A stretch of 64,000 bases of DNA from Bubalus kerabau (taxonomy: Eukaryota > Chordata > Mammalia > Artiodactyla > Bovidae), in contig NC_073626.1 in the NCBI RefSeq assembly GCF_029407905.1, forward strand, positions 85,525,482 through 85,589,481, in the 5' to 3' direction. Positions 10,888 to 21,751 of the stretch are shown piece by piece (the stretch's first letter is position 1; the number at the start of each line of letters is the position of its first letter). A model generated the notes under the pieces. The model had not been told where the DNA came from and did not search any database. It worked only from the letters and a program-made list of their open reading frames with translations. Position numbers and translations under genes: made by a program.

Positions 10888-11445
10888 GTGGATCACAATA
10901 AACTGTGGAAAATTCTGAAAGAGATGGGAATACCAGACCACCTGATCTGCCTCTTAAGAAATTTGTATGCAGGTCAGGAAGCAACAGTTAGAACTGGACA
11001 TGGAACAATAGACTGGTTCCAAACAGGAAAAGGAGTACGTCAAGGCTGTATATTGTCACCCTGTTTATTTAACTTATATGCAGAGTACATCATGAGAAAT
11101 GCTGGGCTGGAAGAAGCACAAGCTGGAATCAAGATTGCTGGGAGAAATATCGATAACCTCAGATATGCAGATCACACCACCCTTATGGCAGAATGTGAAG
11201 AGGAACTAAGGAGCCTCTTGAGGAAAGTGAAAGTGGAGAGTAAAAAAGTTGGCTTACAGCTCAAGATTCAGAAAACTAAGATCATGGCATCTGGTCCCAT
11301 CACTTCATGGGAAATAGATGGGGAAACAGTGGAAACAGTGTCAGACTTTATTTTTTTGTGCTCCAAGATCACTGCAGATGGTGATTGCGGCCATGAAATT
11401 AAGACGCTTACTCCTTGGGAGGAAACTTATGACCCACCTAGATAG
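10888..11445 (+). pseudogene. BovB reverse-transcriptase fragment with mutated YADD box
   Basis: 185 codons of the RT palm and following region. Motif B (GVRQGCILSP) is intact, but motif C reads YADH: the second catalytic Asp codon at 11173-11175 is CAC. Motif A, just upstream, lies out of frame, with an extra base near 10870. The frame shifts again near 11400. All RT activity should be lost. Confidence 0.88.
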
Positions 11446-12000
11446 CATATTCAAAAGCAGAGACATTACTTTGCCAACAAAGGTCCGTCTAGTCAAGGCT
11501 ATGGTTTTTCCAGTAGTCATGTATGGATGCGAGAGTTGGACTGTGAAGAAAGCTGAGTGCCGAAGAATTGATGCTTTTGAACTGTGATGTTGGAGAAGAC
11601 TCTTGAGAGTCCCTTGGACTGCAAGGAGATCCAACCAGTCCATCCTGAAGGAGACCAGTCCTGAGTGTTCTTTGGAAGGACTGATGCTGAAGCTGAAACT
11701 CCAATACTTGGCCACCTCATGCAAAGAGTTGACTCATTGGAAAAGACCTTGATGCTGGGAGGGATTGGGGGCAGGAGGAGAAGGGGACAGAAATGAGGTG
11801 GCTGGATGGCATCACTGACTCGATGGAGATGAGTTTGAGTGAACTCCGGGAGTTGGTGATGGATAGGGAGGCCTGGCTTGCTGCAATTCATGGGGTCGCA
11901 GAGTTGGACACAACTGAGTGACGAACTGAACTGAATGTCATTTCTCTTGGATAAATACAGAGAAGATAGTGCTACTACTTAATGAGCAGTAATTTATGTA

Positions 12001-12168
12001 CAGGTATGAATATTGTATTAATATAAGTGTATTATTAAATAGACTTTCACTAGAACCCAGAAACACTATTATGATGTGTAAAAGTAACCTTCAAATTCTT
12101 TAAGCCAGCTCATTTCTCAACACTAAATTTCAGGTTAAAACCTTTGTCCTTTCTTCACTTTAAAAGGT
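12001..12168. other. Unique sequence
   Basis: Short unassigned AT-rich stretch between the old L1 and the mariner-type hairpin. Confidence 0.4.
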
Positions 12169-12250
12169 ATTTGGTTGGCCAAAAAGTTCTTTAGGGTTTT
12201 TCATAAGATATTACAGAAAACCCCAAATGAACTGTTTGGCAAACCCAGTA
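12169..12250 (+). mobile_element. Mariner-type MITE hairpin, miR-2284/2285-like
   Basis: An 82 bp imperfect palindrome begins and ends with TA (mariners duplicate TA). Left arm: TTGGTTGGCCAAAAAGTTC then TTTAGGGTTTTTC. Right arm: AAAACCCCAAATGAACTG then TTTGGCAAACCCAG, its near reverse complement. The arms have the look of bovine miR-2284 (AAAAGTTC...GGGTTTTT) and miR-2285 (AAAACC...GAATGAAC) precursors, which I recall as derived from such hairpins. Whether this copy is transcribed or processed cannot be seen. Confidence 0.7.
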
Positions 12251-13099
12251 GAAATTAACATATCCAAATTCTATCATTTTCCCACCACAATCTAAAATCC
12301 TTTTTACCTCTGTGCCAATTTCCTCCTCATTAAAAAAGGAGAAACTCCCACTGTCTTCACAAAACAGTTTATTACAAAGCTGTTTTAATTTCTCTAACAC
12401 ATATTTACAACCCTCTCTATTTAAATTTTGTTTCCACTCTCAATACCCAATGGAAACTACTTTCAACAAAACCACCGATGTCCTTGATGTTGCTAAATTC
12501 AATGAATTTTTGTTCTTGGTCTCTAACCTCTTGTGTATTTGTCATTGATTATTACTTTTGTTCTATTTTAAAGCCTTTTGTTTCTAAAGCTGAAATACTT
12601 AATAGAGTCAAATTTAATTATTTTGAGACATTTGGAGCAGTCCTAGAGTATGATGCAGTGTTTTTCTTTTTCAGTTTCAATTTGACTCTTTTATTATATT
12701 CTCCTGCAAGCTTAAATTTAAAATCTAATACAGTTATGTTAAGTTTAAAAATAAAATAAAATTAAAAAAAAAAAAAAACATGAGGCCATAATTAATTGAC
12801 TACAGAGAAGCATCTCTGAGATTCATATGAGTTTATTGGCTGTGAATTTTCAACTCCTGAACTGTACTGTGAATACTCTTAGTTATAAAAATAAATGAAA
12901 ATAATTATATGTACTGACATGGAAAAATGCCTTTCATATATTAAAAAAATTGTTTTTAATTAAAAAAAAAATTTCCAAACTGAAAGAAAACTTTTAGGAA
13001 AAGTGAAAAGAACATCCACATATTTCTCTTTGATTCTTCAACTGTTAACATTTTGCCAAATTTGATCTGTCTCTCTAAGTCTGTTTCTCTCTACAAAGA
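12251..13099. other. Unique AT-rich sequence with a tiny L1 tip
   Basis: No gene seen. It contains the L1-BT tip at 12725-12778; 12945-13100 may be the degraded edge of the next L1. Confidence 0.45.
12725..12778 (+). mobile_element. L1-BT extreme 3' tip
   Basis: Only the last stretch of the L1-BT 3' UTR (CTAATACAGTTATGTTAAG, TTTAAAAATAAAATAAAATT) and the A-tail remain. No certain TSD. Confidence 0.7.
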
Positions 13100-13919
13100 G
13101 AGATCAATATCAATCTATATTTTAATATACATCCAAGCAAAACATTTTTCTGTGTTATATCTTACAATTGAAATAATTTGATCTTGTATATTTAGGTCTA
13201 TGATTTATTTAAAGTTAATTCTTGTGTGAAATGTAAAGTAAGGGTTGGGTTCTTTTTTTTCCTAAGTTTTTGGTTTTGTAAGAAATAGACTTTACTTGTT
13301 AAGAGCTATTTTAGGTTGATAGCAAAATTGAGAAGTAGGTACGGAGATTTCCCATATACACCTTGTCCCCCATGCATGCATAGCCTCCCATATTATCAAC
13401 ATCCCTCACCAGAGTAATGCATTTGTTACAATTGAGAATCTACACTGCTATAACATTATTCCAAAGACTATAGTTTACATTGGGATTTACGTTTGGTGTT
13501 GTATATATTATGGATTTGGACAAATCCTTAAAATACACAATGACATGTATCCACCATTATAGTATCATACAGAATATTTTCACCTTAAAAATCCTGTGCC
13601 TTTTCTTCCATTCTTCCCCTCTAAACACCGGGAACTGCTGATCTTTATACTGTCTCTATACTTTTGCCTTTTCCAAAATGTCAGATACTTAGAATCATTG
13701 AGTATTTCAGATTGGCTCTTTTATCCTTGCAATTTGCATTTAAGAGTCCTCCTTTTTTTTTTTTTTTTTTTGGTGGCTTGATAGCTCATTTCTTTTTAGA
13801 GCTGAATAAAATTCCATTTTCCTGATGTACCAGTATGTATTCATTTTCCTACCGAAGGATACCTTGGTTCCCTCCAAGTTTTGACAATTATGAATAAAGC
13901 TGCTATATATCACTGTGTG

Positions 13920-14105
13920 GGGGGTTCCCAGGTGGCTTGGTGGTTAAGAATCTGCCCTGGGTCAGGAAGATCCCCTGGAGGAAGGCAAGGCAACCCACTC
14001 TAGTAGTTTTTCCTTGGAAATCCTGGTGGGCAGAGAAGCCTGGTAGATTATAGTCCATGGGGTGGCAAAAGAGTTGGACATGACTTAGTGACTAAATAAC
14101 AACAA
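13920..14105 (+). mobile_element. Bov-tA SINE, internally deleted
   Basis: Head GGGGTTCCCAGGTGGCTTGG, but the segment between the A-box and CTGGGTCAGGAAGATCCCC is shortened. Body ends with GAGTTGGACATGACTTAG and (AAC)n-like tail. Confidence 0.82.
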
Positions 14106-14696
14106 ATACATCTATGCACAGGTTTCTGTGTTAACATGAATTTATACTCCTTTGGGTAAATACTAAGAAATGTGATTGCTGGAACATATGAGAATAGTTT
14201 TGTAAGAAGCTACCAAATTATCTTCCAAAGTGGCTGCATCATTTTGCATTCATGCTAGCAATGCATGAGACTTCCTGTTGTTCTACATCCTCCCAACATT
14301 TGGTGTTGTCATTGTTCTGGATTTCAATCATTCTACTATGTGAGTAAGGGTATCTCACTGTTGTTTCAATTTGCATTTCCCTGAGACATACGATGTGGAG
14401 CATATTTTCGTATTCTTACTTCCCATCTGTATATCTTTGATGAAATATCTGTTAAGGTCTTTGGCCCATTTTCAAATGGGTTTATTTGTTTTTAGCATTA
14501 AGTTTTATAAGTTCTTTGTATATTTAGCATAACATATTTTTATCAGTTGTGTCTTCTGCAAATATTTTCTCTGAGTCTGTGGTTTGTATCTTTACTCGTT
14601 TGACATTGTCCTTTTCACAGCAGAAATTTTAAATTTTAATGAAATCCAGCTTATCACATCCTTCTTTAATGGATTGTGCCTTTGGTGTCCTATCCA

Positions 14697-15072
14697 AAAA
14701 GTGAAAAGTGAAAGTGAAGTCACTCAGTTGTCTTTGTGATCCCCTGGACTGTAGCCTGCCAGGCTCTTCCATCCATGGGATTCTCCAGGCAAGAATACTG
14801 GAGTGGGCTGCCATTTTCTTCTCCAGATAGAAGATCCCTGGGTCAGGAAGATCCCTTGGAAAAGGGATAGGCTACCCACTACAGTAGTTTTGGGCTTCTC
14901 TTGTGGCTCTGCTGGTAAAGAATCTGCCTGCAATGTATGAGATCTGGGTTTGATCCCCTGGAGAAGATAAAGGCTACCCTCTCCAGTATTTTGGCCTAGA
15001 GAATTCCATGGATCGACCCTGGGTTTCCTGCATCGCAGATGGAGTCTTTACCACTGAGCCACCAGGGAAGCG
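14697..15072 (-). mobile_element. Antisense Bov-tA, split by a plus-strand Bov-tA
   Basis: Left part 14697-14825 is antisense body (GTGAAGTCACTCAG ... CCATTTTCTTCTCCAG). Right part from about 15011 is the antisense head (TCGACCCTGGGTTTCCTGCA ... CCACTGAGCCACCAGGGAAG). The two join correctly once the inner SINE is removed. Confidence 0.8.
14826..15011 (+). mobile_element. Bov-tA dimer inserted in antisense Bov-tA
   Basis: Tandem form: a partial first unit (GGTCAGGAAGATCCCTTGGA ... CCCACTACAGTAGTTTT) directly joined to a second head (GGGCTTCTCTTGTGGCTC) ending GAGAATTCCATGGA. The same dimer architecture occurs at 30567-30888. Confidence 0.75.
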
Positions 15073-15240
15073 CTCCCCCCACCACGACCTTATATACAAG
15101 TATGGTGGCTAAAAAAATGATGCCTAAATCAAAAGTTATCTAGATTTTCCCCCATATCTTTTCTTCTAGGAGCTTTATAATTTTATGTTTCACATGATCC
15201 ATTTTTGAGTAATTTTTGTGAAAATTGTAAAGTTTGTATT

Positions 15241-15301
15241 TAGATATATATTTTATGTGTGTGTATATGTATATATATATGTATGTATGTATGTATGTAT
15301 A
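15241..15301 (+). repeat. TA/TG and (TATG)n microsatellite
   Basis: Alternating purine-pyrimidine run ending in about five TATG units, immediately before the next SINE. Confidence 0.8.
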
Positions 15302-15302
15302 A

Positions 15303-15512
15303 GAGGCTTCCCTGATGGCTTAGCAGTAAGGAATCTGCCTACAATGCATGAGATGCAGGAGATGCGGGTTTGAGCCCTGGATTGGGAAGATTCCCTGGAG
15401 GAGGAAATGGTAACCCATTCTAATATTCTTGCCTGGGAAATCCATGGACAGAGAGGCCTGGCGGGCTACAGTTCATAGGGTCGCAAAGTGTTGGACACGA
15501 TCAAGCACGGGA
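15303..15512 (+). mobile_element. Bov-tA SINE
   Basis: Head GAGGCTTCCCTGATGGCTTA, B box GGTTTGAGCCC, body ending GTCGCAAAGTGTTGGACACG. A small internal duplication (GATGCAGGAGATGC) sits between the boxes. The tail runs straight into the antisense copy at 15516. Confidence 0.85.
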
Positions 15513-15515
15513 GCA

Positions 15516-15628
15516 CTGGTGTGGGTAGCCTATCCCTTCTCCAGGGGATCTTCCTGATGCAGGAATTGAACCAGGATCTCCTGAATTACAGGCAGATTCT
15601 TTACCAACTGAGCTTTGAGGGAAGGCTT
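15516..15628 (-). mobile_element. Bov-tA head half, antisense
   Basis: Antisense SINE limited to the tRNA-like half (GGTAGCCTATCCCTTCTCCA ... CAACTGAGC ... GGGAAGGC). With 15303-15512 it makes a tail-to-tail inverted pair. Confidence 0.78.
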
Positions 15629-16785
15629 AATTAATGTAATGTATTATACCAATTGATTTTTGAATGTTGAACCAGTCTTGCATATCTAAAATAATCCCAC
15701 ATGGCTGTAGTGTAATCTTTTGTACATTATTAGATTCACTTTGCTAATACCTTGTTGAGGATTTTTTGCATTAATGCTCATTAGAGATATGGTTTTATTT
15801 TCTTGTAATGTCTTTGTCTAGTTTAGGTATCTGGCTAATGCTGGCCTCATAGAATTAGTTATGAAGTATTCCTTATGTGTCTACCTGTTGAAAGAAGCTG
15901 TAAAGATTTGGTGTAACTTTTTCCTTAAATGTTTGTAGAATTCACCAGTAAACCCATCTGGGTCCAATGCTTTCTCTTTTAAAAGTTTTTAATTATTGAC
16001 TCAATATATTTTATAGATATAGGCTTATTCATATTATGTTTTTCTTCTTGTGTGAATTTTGGAGGGTGTGTCTTTCAAAGAATTGGTCCACTTTATCTTG
16101 GTTATCAAGTTTGTGGACAATGAGATATTCATAGTATTCCATTCAGTGTCTATAAGATCTGCAGTGATGTACCCTCTTTCATTTTTGATGTTAATAATTG
16201 TGTCCTTCTTTTCTTTCTTAGCTTAGCTAGGTGCTTATTGAGCTCATTAGCCTTTTCAAAGAACCAGCTTTTCATTTCATTGATTTCCTCTATTGATTTC
16301 CTATTTTCAATTTTATTGATTTCCACTCTAATTTTTATTATATCTTCTCTTTTGCTTACTTTGGATTTACTTTCTTGTTCTTTTTTCTAGTTTCTTCAAG
16401 CGGAAGCTTAGATTATTAGTTTTTCTTCCTTTCTAATCAAAGCATTCACTGCTATAAGTTCCCTTTAAGCATTGTTTTTATTGTATCACACTAATTTTGA
16501 TTAGCTGTGTTTTCATTTTCATTGAACTAAAAATATTTTAAAATTTCTCCTGATTTCTTCTTTGACTAATGTGTTCAAGGTTTATTTTTGTGCATATGAA
16601 TATCCAATTTTTCCCTCACTGTTTATTGAAAGACTATTTTTTTCACTGAATTTCCTTATCATCATTCTTGAAAATCAGTTGGTCATATTAGTGAGAATAT
16701 ATTTGTGAACTCTTTTTTTTGTTTCATTGTTTTGTTTATCTGTCTTAATGCTAATACCATGCTGCCTTTATTAATATACCTTAAA

Positions 16786-17358
16786 TCACTGCAGATAGTG
16801 ACTGCAGCCATGAAATTAAAAGACGCTTACTCCTTGGAAGAAAAGTTATGACCAACCTAAACAGCATAGTCAAAAGCAGAGACATTATTTTGCCAACAAA
16901 GGTCTGCCTAGTCAAGGCTATGGTTTTTTATGTGGTCATGTATGGATGTGAGAGTTGGACTGTGAAGAAAGCTGAGTGCTGAAGAATTGATGCTTTTGAA
17001 CTGTGGTGTTGGAGAAGACTCTTGAGAGTCCCTTGGACTGCAAGGAGAGCCAACCAGTCCATTCTGAAGGAGATCAACCCTGGGATTTCTTTGGAAGGAA
17101 TGATGCTAAAGCTGAAACTCCAGTACTTTGGCCACCTCATGCCAAGAGTTAACTCATTGGAAGAGACTCTGATGCTGGGAGGGATTGGGGGCAGGAGAAG
17201 GGGATGACAGAGGATGAGATGGCTGGATGGCATCACTGACTCGATGGACATGAGCCTGAGTGAACTATAGGAGTTGGTGAGGGACAGGGAGGCCTGGCGT
17301 GCTGCAATTCATGGGGTCACAGAGTCAGACACAACTGAGCGACTGAACTGATCTGATA
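16786..17358 (+). mobile_element. BovB 3' fragment
   Basis: Starts AATCACTGCAGATAGTGAC and follows the BovB C-terminal coding region and 3' UTR to GCGACTGAACTGATCTGA. 5'-truncated; the reading frame is broken (TGA at the end of AAAGCTGAGTGCTGA). No convincing TSD. Confidence 0.92.
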
Positions 17359-17365
17359 GTATTAT

Positions 17366-17391
17366 AAAGGTATATAATACTATATACCTTT
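17366..17391. repeat. Perfect short hairpin
   Basis: AAAGGTATATA (17366-17376), loop ATAC, TATATACCTTT (17381-17391): an 11 bp perfect stem immediately after the BovB tail. Confidence 0.8.
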
Positions 17392-17429
17392 ATCTGAGTA
17401 TTATACGTAATCTGAGTATTAAAGTTTTC

Positions 17430-19303
17430 CAAACTTGCTCTTTTCTGAGATGAACTTCATTTTAAAGCAGCTTTAAATTTATACAAATTATGAAAAGATA
17501 GAGTTCCTATATATTCCACACTCAGTTTCTTCTATTGTTAATATATGATACTAGTATAGAATTTTATCACAATTCATGTGATACTGTTGAAACATAATGT
17601 TTATACTTTATTCGGATTTCCCAAGTTTTGTTAATGTCTTTCTTCTGTCCTTTCTATAGGATGTCACTCAGAATACCACACTGTATTTAGTAATCATGTA
17701 TCATTAGGCTTTTCTTAGCTGTGACAGTTTATCAGAGTTTTCTTCTTATGAGTGCCTTGGCAGGACTGTATAGTAAGACTCTTCCTATCTGGCCGTGCCA
17801 TTTTATATTTCTATCAGCAATTCATAAGTGTCCCTATTGGTCTGCATCCTAACCAGCAGTTGGTATCCATTCTATTAGGCATGTAGTGGTGTTTGTATTT
17901 TCCTAAGGATGAATCATGTTGAGCATCTTTTCATATGCTTATTGACATCTGTATATCTTTGGTGTAGTATCAGTTAATATCTCTTGTTAATTTTTAAATT
18001 GCATTGCTTTTTCTTTTATTGTTGAATTTTATGAACTCTTTGAATAATTTGATATAATTCCCTTATAGATACGTGTTTTGCAGATATTTTCTCCCAGTCT
18101 GTGACTTGTATGCTACATTGTCTTTCTCAGAGCAGAAGTCTTAATTTTAATGTTTAATTTATCATTTTTTAATTTTATGGATCATAATTATAATGTCATA
18201 TCTAAGAACTCATCACCAAACCCAAGGCCACATAGATTTTCTGCTATGCTTTCTTCAAGTAGTTTATTGTTGTTGTTGCATTGTTAGTTTTTCATATTAT
18301 ACTTAACTTTATAGTCTGTTATGAATTAATTTAGTAAAAGGTATAATTATATATTTTTTATAAAATAATCTTTATTTTATTTTCATATAAATGTCTAATT
18401 AATTCATCACTATTTGTTAAAAAGTCTATCATTTCTTCATTGAATTGCCTTTGAAACTTTGTGAAAAATGAATTAACTATATTCGTGAGGATCTATTTCT
18501 AGGTCTTGTATTCTGATATATTATTCTATATATCTATTTTTTGCCAATACCATGCTGCATTAGTTACTTTATATTTATGATGTCCTTAAATAAATTTCTG
18601 TTATTGCTTTTTAAAGAAATATTTTATTGACCATTCCAAGTCTTTTGCCTTCCCATATCAAATTTAGAATCTGTTCTTTGGTATCAATAATTTAGCTTCC
18701 TGGTCTTTACATGGAGATTTCACTGAACTTATAAATCAAGTTAGGGATAATTGACATCTTAACAATATTGAGTCTTCTAATATATAAACATGGGACACCA
18801 TTCCATTAAAAAAAGAAAAACTTTCATTTCTTCCATCAGTGTTTTTTGTTATACAAACCCTATACATAGTGTTTTGATTTATATCTAAGTATTGCATTAT
18901 TTCGGAGAAGGCAATGGCACCCTACTCTTGCCTAGAAAATCCCATGGACGGAGGAGCCTGGTGGGCTGCAGTCCATGGGGTCGTTAAGAGTCAGACACGA
19001 CTAAGTGTCTTTACTTTCACTTTTCACTTTCATGCATTGGAGAAGGAAATGGCAACCCACTCCAGTGTTCTTGCCTGGAGAATCCCAGGGACGGGGGCGC
19101 CTGGTGGGCTGCCGTCTATGAGGTTGCACAGAGTCGGACACGACTGAAGCGACTTAGCAGCAGCAGCATTGCGTTATTTTAGGCTATTTTAAATGGTATT
19201 GTTTTATAACTTCAAATTCCACTTGTTCCTTGTTGGTATATATGAATATAATTGATCTGTGTGTTGCCCTTATATTCTATGAACTTGCAATCATTATTTT
19301 CAG
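17430..19303 (-). mobile_element. Ancient L1 (L1M-type) 3' UTR and ORF2 end
   Basis: Antisense L1 themes: GGATTTCCCAAGTTTTGTT, TTCATATGCTTATTGACATC, CAGATATTTTCTCCCAGTCT, TTTGCCAATACCATGCTGC. It is interrupted by Bov-A2 at 18904 and abuts the T-run of a younger L1 at 19304. Confidence 0.68.
18904..19167 (+). mobile_element. Bov-A2 SINE (dimer) with TSD
   Basis: First monomer shortened by a small deletion (CACCCTACTCTTGCC), second intact, tail GACTTAGCAGCAGCAG. TSD ATTGCATTATTT / ATTGCGTTATTT at about 18891-18902 and 19168-19179. Confidence 0.9.
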
Positions 19304-20108
19304 GTTTTTTTTTTTTTTTTTTTTTTGGTTTTCTACATAAGTCATGCTATCAATTTAATTCTTTTAAAAAAATCTATTCATTTTTTAATTGAAGGATAAT
19401 TGCTTTATAGAATTTTGTTGTTTTGTATCAAACCTAAACAAGAATCAGCTATAAGTATACATATGTCCCCTTCCTCTTGACCATCCCTCCCATCTTCCTC
19501 CCCATCCACCCCTCTGGGTTGATACAGAGCCCCTGTTCGAATTCCCTCAGATATACAGCAAATTCCCATTGGCTATCTATTTTACATATGGTAATGTAAA
19601 TTTCCATGTTACTCTCTTAATACATGTAACCCTCCCCTCACTTTTCCCTGTGTCCATGAGTCTGTTCTCTATGTCTGTTTCTCCACTGCTGCCCTGCAAA
19701 TAAATTCTTTGGTACCATCTTTTCAGATTCCATATATATGCTTTAGTATACAATATTTATCTTTCTTTTTCTGACTTAACATCACTCTGTATAATAGGCT
19801 CTAGGTTCATCCACCTCATTAGAACTGACTCAAACACATTCATTTTTATGGCTGAGTAATATTCCATTGTGTATATGTATCACAACTTACTCATTCATCT
19901 GTCAATGGACATCTAGATTGCTTCCATGTTCTAGTTATTGTAAACAGTGCTGCAAAGAACACTGGGGGTACATGGGTCTTTTTAAAATTGTGTTTCCTCA
20001 GGGCATATACCTGGGAGTGGGATTGCTGGGTCATATGGTTGCTTTATGCCTAATTTTTAAAGGAATCTCCATACCATCTTCTATAATGGCTGTATCAGTT
20101 TACGTGAC

Positions 20109-20783
20109 TAGAAGATCATGGCATCCAGTGCCATCACTTCATGGCAAATAGATGGGGAACAATGGAAACAGTGACAGACTTTATTTTGGGGGGCTCCAAA
20201 ATCACTGCAGATGGTGATTGCAGCCATAAAATTAAAAGATGCTTGCTACTTGAAAGAAAAGCTATGACCAACATAGGCAGCATATTAAAAAGCAGAGACC
20301 TTACTTTACCAACAAAGGTCCATCTAGTCCAAGCTATGTTTTTTCCAGCAGTCATGTATGGATGTGCGAGTCAGACTATAAAGAAAGCTGAGCACCAAAG
20401 AACTGATGCTTTTGAACTGTGGTGTCGGAGAAGACTCTTGAGAGTCTTTTGGACTGCAAGGAGATCCAACAAGTCCATCCTAAAGGAGATCAGTGCTGAG
20501 TGTTCATTGGAAGGACTAATGTTGAAGCTGAGACTCCAATACTTTGGCCACCTGATGTGAAGAATTGACTCATTTGAAAAGACCCCGATGCTGGGAAAGA
20601 TTGAAGGTGGGAGGAGAAGGAGACAACAGAGGATGAGATGGTTGGTTTGCATCACTGATGCAATGGACATGAGTTTGGGTAGGCTGCGGGAGTTGGTGAT
20701 GGACAGGGAAATCTGACATGCTGCAGTCAATGGGGTTGCAAGGAGTAGGACACGACTGAATGACTGAACTGAACTGAACTGAA
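20109..20783 (+). mobile_element. BovB 3' fragment at an L1 deletion junction
   Basis: Starts TAGAAGATCATGGCATCCAG and ends in (ACTGA)n: GAACTGAACTGAACTGAA. It retains a 139-codon open stretch of the BovB C-terminal region (20141-20560), which then stops at CTGATGTGA. Confidence 0.92.
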
Positions 20784-21397
20784 TCTTTACTATTGTTTCT
20801 TTCATTTCTTTTTCTTTTATTTCTGCTCTGATCTTTATGATTTCTTTCCTTCTGCTAATTTTGAGGAGTTTTTGTTCTTTTTCCAGTTGTTTTAGGTTGT
20901 CTATTTGATGTTTTTCTTGTTTCTTGAGGTATGATTGTATTGCTATGAACTTCCTCATAGAACTGCTTTTGCTACATCCCATAGATTTTGAGCTTTCGTA
21001 TTTTCATTGTCATTTGTTTCTAGGAATTATTTGATTTCCCTTTTGATTTCTTCAGTAACCTGTTAATTATTTAGAAACATATTATTTAATCTCCATGTGT
21101 TTGTGTTTTTTACAGTTTTTTCTTGTAATTGATATCTAGTCTCACAGCATTGTGGTCAGAAAAGATGCTTGGTATGATTTCAATTTTCTTAAATTTACTT
21201 GTTTGATTTATGATGCAAGATGTGGTCTATTCTGGAGAACGTTCCATGTGCACTTGAGAAGAAGGTGTATTCTTCTGTGTTTGGATGGAATGTCCTGAAG
21301 ATATCAATGAGATTCATCTCATCTAATGTGTCATTTAAGACTTGTGTCTCCTTATTAATTTTCATTTGATGATCTGTTCATTGATGTAAGTGGGGTG

Positions 21398-21751
21398 TTA
21401 GTATTCTATTATTATTGCATTACTGTCAATTTCTCCTTTTATGTCCATTAGTTTTTGTTTTATGTATTGAGGTGCTCCTATGTTGGGTGCATAGATATTT
21501 ACAATTGCTATGTTGTCTTCCTCTTGGATTGATCCCTCGGTCATTAGGTAGTATTCTTCCTTATCTCTTTTAATATTTTTTGTTTTAAAGTCTATTTTGT
21601 CTGATATGAGGATTGCTACTCCAGCTTTCTTCTGCTTTCCATTTGCATGGAATGTATGTTTCCATCCACTCACTTTCATTCTATATGTGTCTTTAGGTCT
21701 GAAGTGGGTTTTTTGTAGACAGCATATATATGGGTCTTGATTTGTATCCAT
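21398..21751 (-). pseudogene. L1 ORF2 endonuclease fragment, catalytic Glu changed
   Basis: 117 codons of the L1 APE-type endonuclease. Recognisable segments are ICCLQKTHF, KQKKAGVAILISDK, IKRDKEEYYLM and IVNIYAPNIGAP. In L1 the first motif is LQETH; here the catalytic Glu codon (about 21710-21712) encodes Lys. The frame ends before the GDFN motif. Inactive remnant. Confidence 0.85.

Larger units (their letters stand above)
8383..11934 (+). mobile_element. BovB (RTE-type LINE), near full length, inactive
   Basis: It starts at ATGAGGAACAACCCCATGTC, the usual BovB 5' leader, and ends in the BovB 3' repeat tail (ACTGAACTGAA). Order: leader 8383-8970, APE-type endonuclease from 8974, linker, reverse transcriptase (motifs around 10888-11200), 3' tail. 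It is split at 10292-10466 by an L1-BT tail. Full-length BovB is about 3.2 kb; minus the insert this copy is about 3.38 kb. Frameshifts, a mutated endonuclease SDH motif and a mutated YADD box show it is dead. Confidence 0.95.
7493..12000 (-). mobile_element. Ancient L1 (L1M-type) 3' UTR, interrupted by later insertions
   Basis: Plus-strand text matches the antisense 3' region of old mammalian L1s: TGTGTACAACATATTTC, ATTCATCCATGTTTCTG, CAGTATTCCATTGTACGGAT and AATAAAGCTGCTATAATAAT. After the BovB the theme resumes at 11935 with CATTTCTCTTGGATAAATAC. It contains a Bov-tA, a Bov-A2 and a BovB that itself carries an L1-BT tail. Coordinates include the insertions; the right boundary is approximate. 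Confidence 0.65.
13100..16785 (-). mobile_element. Ancient L1 (L1M-type), 3' UTR to ORF2, with SINE insertions
   Basis: Antisense L1 order is followed from low to high coordinates: 3' UTR themes (ATTTCCCATATACACC, GAATAAAGCTGCTATAT, TGGCCCATTTTCAAATGGGT), then ORF2 RT themes (TTGAACCAGTCTTGCATATC, TGGCCTCATAGAATTAG, AAACCCATCTGGGTCC), then further 5' ORF2. The segment at 16560-16785 looks like 3' UTR again, so a second L1 copy may begin there. Bov-tA copies interrupt it at 13920-15628. A T19 run lies at 13753-13771. Confidence 0.7.

Noticed and set aside
12312..12759. Pair of overlapping 78-93 codon frames
   Set aside because: Phe/Leu/Ser-rich, no motif; T-rich unique sequence and the L1-BT tip account for them.
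20371..20982. 203-codon minus-strand frame, second longest of the window
   Set aside because: It is antisense BovB joined to antisense L1 across the 20783 junction, so it is a chimeric accident.
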